Part shown: piece after piece, positions 59,890 to 64,000 of the stretch
How the letters are laid out: the number at the start of each line of letters is the position of its first letter
How positions within the stretch are numbered: position 1 is the first letter of the stretch
Source: Amorphophallus konjac
Lineage: Eukaryota > Streptophyta > Magnoliopsida > Alismatales > Araceae
Length of the DNA: 64,000 bases
Reading direction: 5' to 3'
NCBI GenBank assembly: GCA_022559845.1
Contig: CM040117.1
Location: 78,839,731 to 78,903,730, forward strand
Program-made: the position numbers and the translations under genes
Notes under the pieces: model-generated
What the model saw: the letters and a program-made list of their open reading frames with translations, nothing else
The model's database searches: none
Told to the model about the DNA's origin: nothing

Positions 59890-61310
59890 ACACAGCGTGT
59901 ATAGACTTTAGATACAGTAAATAGGCAAGTGTGTACAATGTGAGAGTGTGTAGACTTCAAGCCCTTCAAGCGACCTCAATGTACAGACTTGCGGGGGATG
60001 CAAGAACAAGCAACAGCAAAATGTATAGACTTAACCGCTGCGAGCATAGGCTGTACACACTTTGATTGCGTGCATGTGAAAGCAGTGTACAGACATGTTG
60101 TGAAGAACAATGCCCAAATGTAGTGTACAGACATGATGTGAAGAACAATGCCCAAAGCAGTGTATGGACTTAGAATGCACGAGACAGCAGTGTACAGACT
60201 TTGTGATGCACAAGCATATCCAATGTATAGACTTTGAAGTAAAGGCAGGAGTTACACAAGCAATGTATAGACTTCAAAGAATGCACAATGCAAAGGCTGT
60301 ACAGACTTCAGACTCAGCTGCGAACTGAGTTAAAGAGTGTATAGACTTGATGAATGCCTTGGACAGACGCACGATGTACAGACTTTGTGAGACGCTAAGT
60401 GAGACAGAGCTGAATGTACAGACATTGAGAGAAAATGCACTGTTGGCAAACTCTGTACAGACTCTGAGAGATGATGCACTGTAGCCTAACGCTGTACAGA
60501 CTCAGATAGCGTGAGACGCTGAATGAGACGGTCGGATGTACAGACTTGGATGTGTGTGTGCTTGTTAATGTATAGACTTTATGAATGCATATGCCATGCA
60601 ACACAATGTATAGGCTAGCAAATGCATGAAGAAGCAACCCAATGTATAGACACTGCTGTATGGACTCTAAGCGAACGCTGTACAGACTTGAACTCTTGCA
60701 ATTGAAGGCTGTACAGGCTTGGTCGTGTATGCGAGACAAGGCAGACGCTGTACATACTTGGTTATGCATGGCGAGACAAGGCAGACACTGTACAGACTTG
60801 GTCGAGACGATGCATAAGACGTTTCCAGACGCTATACAGACTTGGACGTAGGTAATGATTGTAATGTGTAGACTTAGTGTGTAGCTAAAGCAGCGAACGT
60901 AGAAAAAGGTTATAATGTATAGACTTACGTTCGATCAGTAATGTATAGACTTTACAGTGTGCATGCTATGCGTGCGATGTACAGACCTACCACCACTGCA
61001 ATGTATAGACTTGATGAGCGCCAAGGCGATGAATAGACTTCAATGACTCATGCAGTGAAAGCACAGACAATGTACAGACTTAGTGCAAACAGGATGTGCA
61101 GACTTGTAGTATGCAATGTCTAGACTTGATATGAAGGAATGCAAAATGTCTAGACTTGCTATGAGGGAATGCACTGGCTGTACACACTTGAAGTAATGCA
61201 TGCAGGAGACGATGTACAGACTTGGTCTTGCGACCAGGGGCTGTACAGACATGATGTGCAGACTATGTGTGTGTGTGCGAGACAATGTTTAGACTTAATA
61301 GATGAAGCAT
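59890..61310 (-). repeat. TGTAYAGACTT spaced array, 5' LTR
   Basis: Matches 50610-52030 motif for motif. Point differences include both T/C switches inside the motif (TGTATAGACTT to TGTACAGACTT) and spacer changes. Confidence 0.92.
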
Positions 61311-61447
61311 GCATTGATCTAGAGATAGAAACATATTGATTTATAGTGTGAGATATCATCAAAACCGTAGGGATGCAACAACATAAAGGTTCAAATATGT
61401 TTAAAGGCATGCCAATGCACTTATTGATCTAGAGTTTTATCATCATC

Positions 61448-61460
61448 AAAAAGGGGGAGA
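61448..61460 (+). promoter_or_regulatory. Polypurine tract of outer Sirevirus
   Basis: AAAAAGGGGGAGA, preceded by CATCATC, ends one base before the 3' LTR. It is the same tract as in the inner Sirevirus. Confidence 0.9.
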
Positions 61461-61890
61461 CTGTTGAGTATCTCCAAGTGATTTTGATGATAACAAAACC
61501 CTGGAGTTGGTTTCCATCTTGTTTCATGCCTAAGTGCTCAAGAGTGAGCATTGAACATAATTAAGTCTAATTTTCATCATGTCAAATGCTCAAATGTTTA
61601 AAGCTTTCAAAATGCATAAACCAAGCTAAATGAACCTCAAATGAATGCTAAAGTTATTCAAACACAAGGCCTTGTTATATGAACATGTTTTATTGGGCTA
61701 ACACATTTGTTTTGCAGAGAAAACACAGTTCGGTCGACCAATGAGACTGGTTCGGTCGACCAAATTCTCTAGCAACCAAGGAACTGAACCCTGACAGAGT
61801 TCGGTTGATCCAAATGGGGATTTTGGTCAACCGATTCTCCTAGTGTTGGAAGCTTTGAGATTTCTCAGAGTTTGGTCGACCACCCAAGTG

Positions 61891-61900
61891 TTATAAAAAC
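61891..61900 (+). promoter_or_regulatory. TATA box of outer Sirevirus 3' LTR
   Basis: TTATAAAAAC, as in the 5' LTR. Confidence 0.55.
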
Positions 61901-62367
61901 ATCTCTTTGGGCCAAGAAACCCTAATTACTCAAGAGAGATCAGAGGAGGCTACCAAGGGGAGAAAGAAGGTTGCTGCTACACCTGCGTGAACAGTGCTCC
62001 GTCCAGGGATTCTTCATCCAACTCCAAGCGTTTCAAGATCTATCTAAAGCCATTCAAGTGGAAATCAAGTGGAGATTCAAGCTTCATCCAAAATCTGCAT
62101 CACCTACTCAGGGGGAGCTTAAATCAGAATCTTTCTTTTGTGTTTCTCCTTCCAAATTCTTCAAGCTTCAAGTGTGTGCTATTTATAATCTCTAAACATT
62201 CTTGTGTGCGTGGATCTACCCAGATCAGTGTGTGTGTGTGGTTTCTTTTAGATTCGTCTGTGTTTCGGTGCGTTTGCACCTTCGTGGGAGTTCTGAACCC
62301 CTTACTAGTGTGTGCGTGTTTTGATCTTGTAATTGTTTACAAGATTTACAAGATAGTGTGTGAATCG

Positions 62368-62419
62368 TCACAGATCGTGAGGGGTGGATGTAGGTTGCCG
62401 TCGTTGCATCTGAACCACC
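62368..62419 (+). other. Paired stem-loops in outer Sirevirus 3' LTR
   Basis: Stem-loop 1 keeps TCAC/GTGA; its outer pairs are weakened by a C-to-G change. Stem-loop 2 (62383-62419) keeps GGTGG/CCACC. The upper stem is GGTTGC/GCATCT, where a G-T wobble replaces a G-C pair seen in the 5' LTR. Confidence 0.7.
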
Positions 62420-62828
62420 TAAAAATCTATATCTCTTGTATGGTTTGATCCTTCTCTTCTACCCCCATCCTGTGCAAACATACACGCATATTACTTCTCT
62501 TGATTTCTTCGTTCAGATATAGCATAATTTATCACTTTCACATTAGATCTTTGGTATATTAAAAGGTGGGTTCGGATTGACAAGGCTAACTTTGTCAGGA
62601 AGATAACACCTTTCGTGAGCAATATCTTCAGATTTACATCTCCGCCATAGTACCAAGGATCTGCTCTGTGTGATAGGTTTTGATAGATCTAATTGATAAT
62701 TCAACAGATCTAAGTTTCTTAAGGGTTGTTTCATCATATCTGTTTAAATCGGCAAAAGTTTCATAAAATTTGTAATCACCCAATTCACCCCCCCTCTTGG
62801 GTGTCATTGATCGTGAGACTTCATCAGG

Positions 62829-64000
62829 CACGTGAGTACTCATATCCTCAGGTTTCCCGTGAGAGCGCGGAGGTTTGAGGCCTACTGTTTCACTGCCTGG
62901 AGGGCTTGTCGTGATTGGACTGGGTGTGAGCGCCTTGTGTGTACAATGCTCCTATAGAGGCGAGAAGGTCTAAGCATATGTACCTTGGTTGGGACAAGTG
63001 TACATTGCTGTTGGGTGCAATGGCGCGTACCCCGTATCAGGTATCTGGACACGGTCGTGCTTTTGGGTGCAGAGGTATGGATCCTAGCCAGTCTGAGGGT
63101 GTGGTGTGTGTGAGTGTCTCTTCTGCTCCTCCGGAGACCTGGGTGTGAGTAGTGTGCGTGCATATGAGGCCTTGGTGCAGTATATAATTAAAGACGTCAG
63201 TGGATGCATCTGGCCATGTTGTGTATTCTCAAGTGGCGGACCCTATGCCGGTGAAGGTTGAGGTACCGACAACGTTGTCGTAGCCCTTTCGGCAGATGGG
63301 CTGGTGTCTCTCTGTGTGTAGGGCATGGTTCTTTCGCAGGATCTAGCTTGAGATCGAGGGTTACTGGTGTTAAGAGGTTCTCCCGAGGGTGGAGGTTCTG
63401 TGTGTGGCCGCGTGGCCCTTTCAGTGGTTCCATCGGCGAGGATGGATTGTCCGACCGTGAGAGTCGGGGTAGCGTAGAGGTCTTGTGTGTCTCCTCCGTT
63501 TACCGCCTTCTGGTTCTGGTCATAGTTGTTATGTGTTATTGTTGTTATTTTTATTATTGCCACTGTTGTTGTTACTGTTTATCGTTTTAGTTGTGGTGGG
63601 GATCCGTAGGACCCTTATTGAGCCAATGAGATGAGGCTCACTCCCTATTTTTTAGGTGCGGCGTTTCTCCTCGGGGTGGCGCATCCCAGTCGGAGGTTCG
63701 TTAGTTGCCATTTGGCCAGGTTGCCGGGGTATGCCCCGAGACAGTGTACGTTTCTTTTCATTGACTATACTTGTGGACTGGACTTTGTAGTTGTTATATT
63801 GTTATAAAATGTAATTTTGTTTCTGTCAGAATATTAGATTAATTTTGTTAATTTATTTCCTGCTATTGTTTAGAATTTCAATGCATGACCACAACACCCC
63901 AAATAACCCTTCTGAGCCCTTCGGCTTGTGGGTGGCGGGCCAGGATTCAAATGGTATTGGATACGTCCGAGTATCCAGATCTTGGGTTGTTAAAATAGTC
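62829..64000. other. Right flanking DNA, probable old element remnant
   Basis: A short frame from the ATG at 63020 (MARTPYQVSGHGRAFG) to a stop at 63146-63148 looks like the Arg/Gly-rich start of a gypsy gag, but it ends early and no capsid domain follows. At about 63600-63900 the composition and phrases (AGGTGCGGCG, CTATACTTGTGGACTGGAC) recall chromovirus LTR interiors. No boundaries or TSD could be found. Both readings are weak; nothing else is recognised here. Confidence 0.3.

Larger units (their letters stand above)
49580..61380 (-). mobile_element. Inner Sirevirus (Ty1/copia), complete
   Basis: LTRs at 49580-52114 (3') and 58868-61380 (5'); sense start TGTTGCATCCC, sense end GCGCTAACA. 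The flanks are GCATA (49575-49579) and ACATA (61381-61385), a TSD with one mismatch. A Met-tRNA primer-binding site, a polypurine tract and gag-pol in copia order are present. There is no third ORF; 1.5 kb of non-coding DNA with many polypurine tracts follows pol. A 297-bp hand comparison of the LTRs gives six differences (about 2%). Confidence 0.95.
58868..61380 (-). repeat. 5' LTR of inner Sirevirus
   Basis: 2513 bp, pair of 49580-52114. It carries the hairpin run at 59116-59412, a TATA box at 59700-59708 and the TGTAYAGACTT array at about 59890-61310. Confidence 0.95.
61462..62823 (+). repeat. 3' LTR of outer Sirevirus
   Basis: 1362 bp, uninterrupted. It gives the reference for recognising the solo-LTR insertion in the 5' LTR. 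It has GGTCGACC motifs at about 61732-61880, a TATA box at 61891-61900 and stem-loops at 62368-62419. TCAGG follows at 62824-62828. Confidence 0.95.

Overview
This is plant nuclear DNA made almost entirely of LTR retrotransposons nested inside one another. The evidence is Ty1/copia and Ty3/gypsy gag-pol domains, primer-binding sites matching plant initiator Met-tRNA (TGGTATCAGAGC), kilobase-long TG...CA LTRs and 5-bp target-site duplications (TSDs). I see no host protein gene, tRNA, rRNA or CRISPR. The organism is most likely a flowering plant with a large, repeat-rich genome; the species cannot be told from this sequence.

Layout. (1) 1-7211: 3' part of a gypsy-type, gag-only element (copy A, + strand), truncated by the window edge, with its 3' LTR at 5113-7211. 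(2) 7212-7389: flanking DNA. (3) 7390-62823: one Sirevirus-type copia element (outer Sirevirus, + strand, TSD TCAGG on both sides). Its own sequence is only about 10.9 kb; the rest is five later insertions. These are a solo chromovirus-like LTR inside its 5' LTR (7682-11046, TSD GGTTT), a solo Sirevirus LTR (17637-20309, TSD AATGC), a second solo Sirevirus LTR (20836-23813, TSD CCCAA), a complete 23.6-kb gag-only gypsy element on the minus strand (copy B, 24285-47933, TSD GACAC), and a complete Sirevirus on the minus strand (49580-61380, near-TSD GCATA/ACATA). (4) Copy B is itself interrupted by a Tekay/Del-like chromovirus (32971-43948, minus strand, TSD AACAT). (5) 62824-64000: the second TSD copy and flanking DNA with a weak gag-like start and an LTR-like stretch.

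None of the elements is intact as a protein source. The outer Sirevirus has several frameshifts and stops in gag-pol, and its third ORF (envelope-like / plant Transposase_32-like) is split by copy B. The inner Sirevirus and the Tekay element keep most catalytic motifs (YVDD or FIDD, integrase D-D-E, RNase H) but carry stops. The gag-only family has no pol and would have needed enzymes from another element.

The most unusual signals are in non-coding LTR DNA. The inner Sirevirus LTRs carry a run of about twelve consecutive short perfect hairpins in about 300 bp, a few hundred bases downstream of the TATA box. The two adjoining stem-loops at its end recur in all four Sirevirus LTR lineages here, with compensatory stem changes. 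All six differences I count between the two LTR copies over this run lie outside the stems. The same LTRs carry about 40 spaced copies of an 11-bp motif (TGTAYAGACTT) upstream of the TATA box. Other LTR families carry arrays of palindromes: ACGGTC...GACCGT in two unrelated families, and GGGTCGACCC in the Tekay element.
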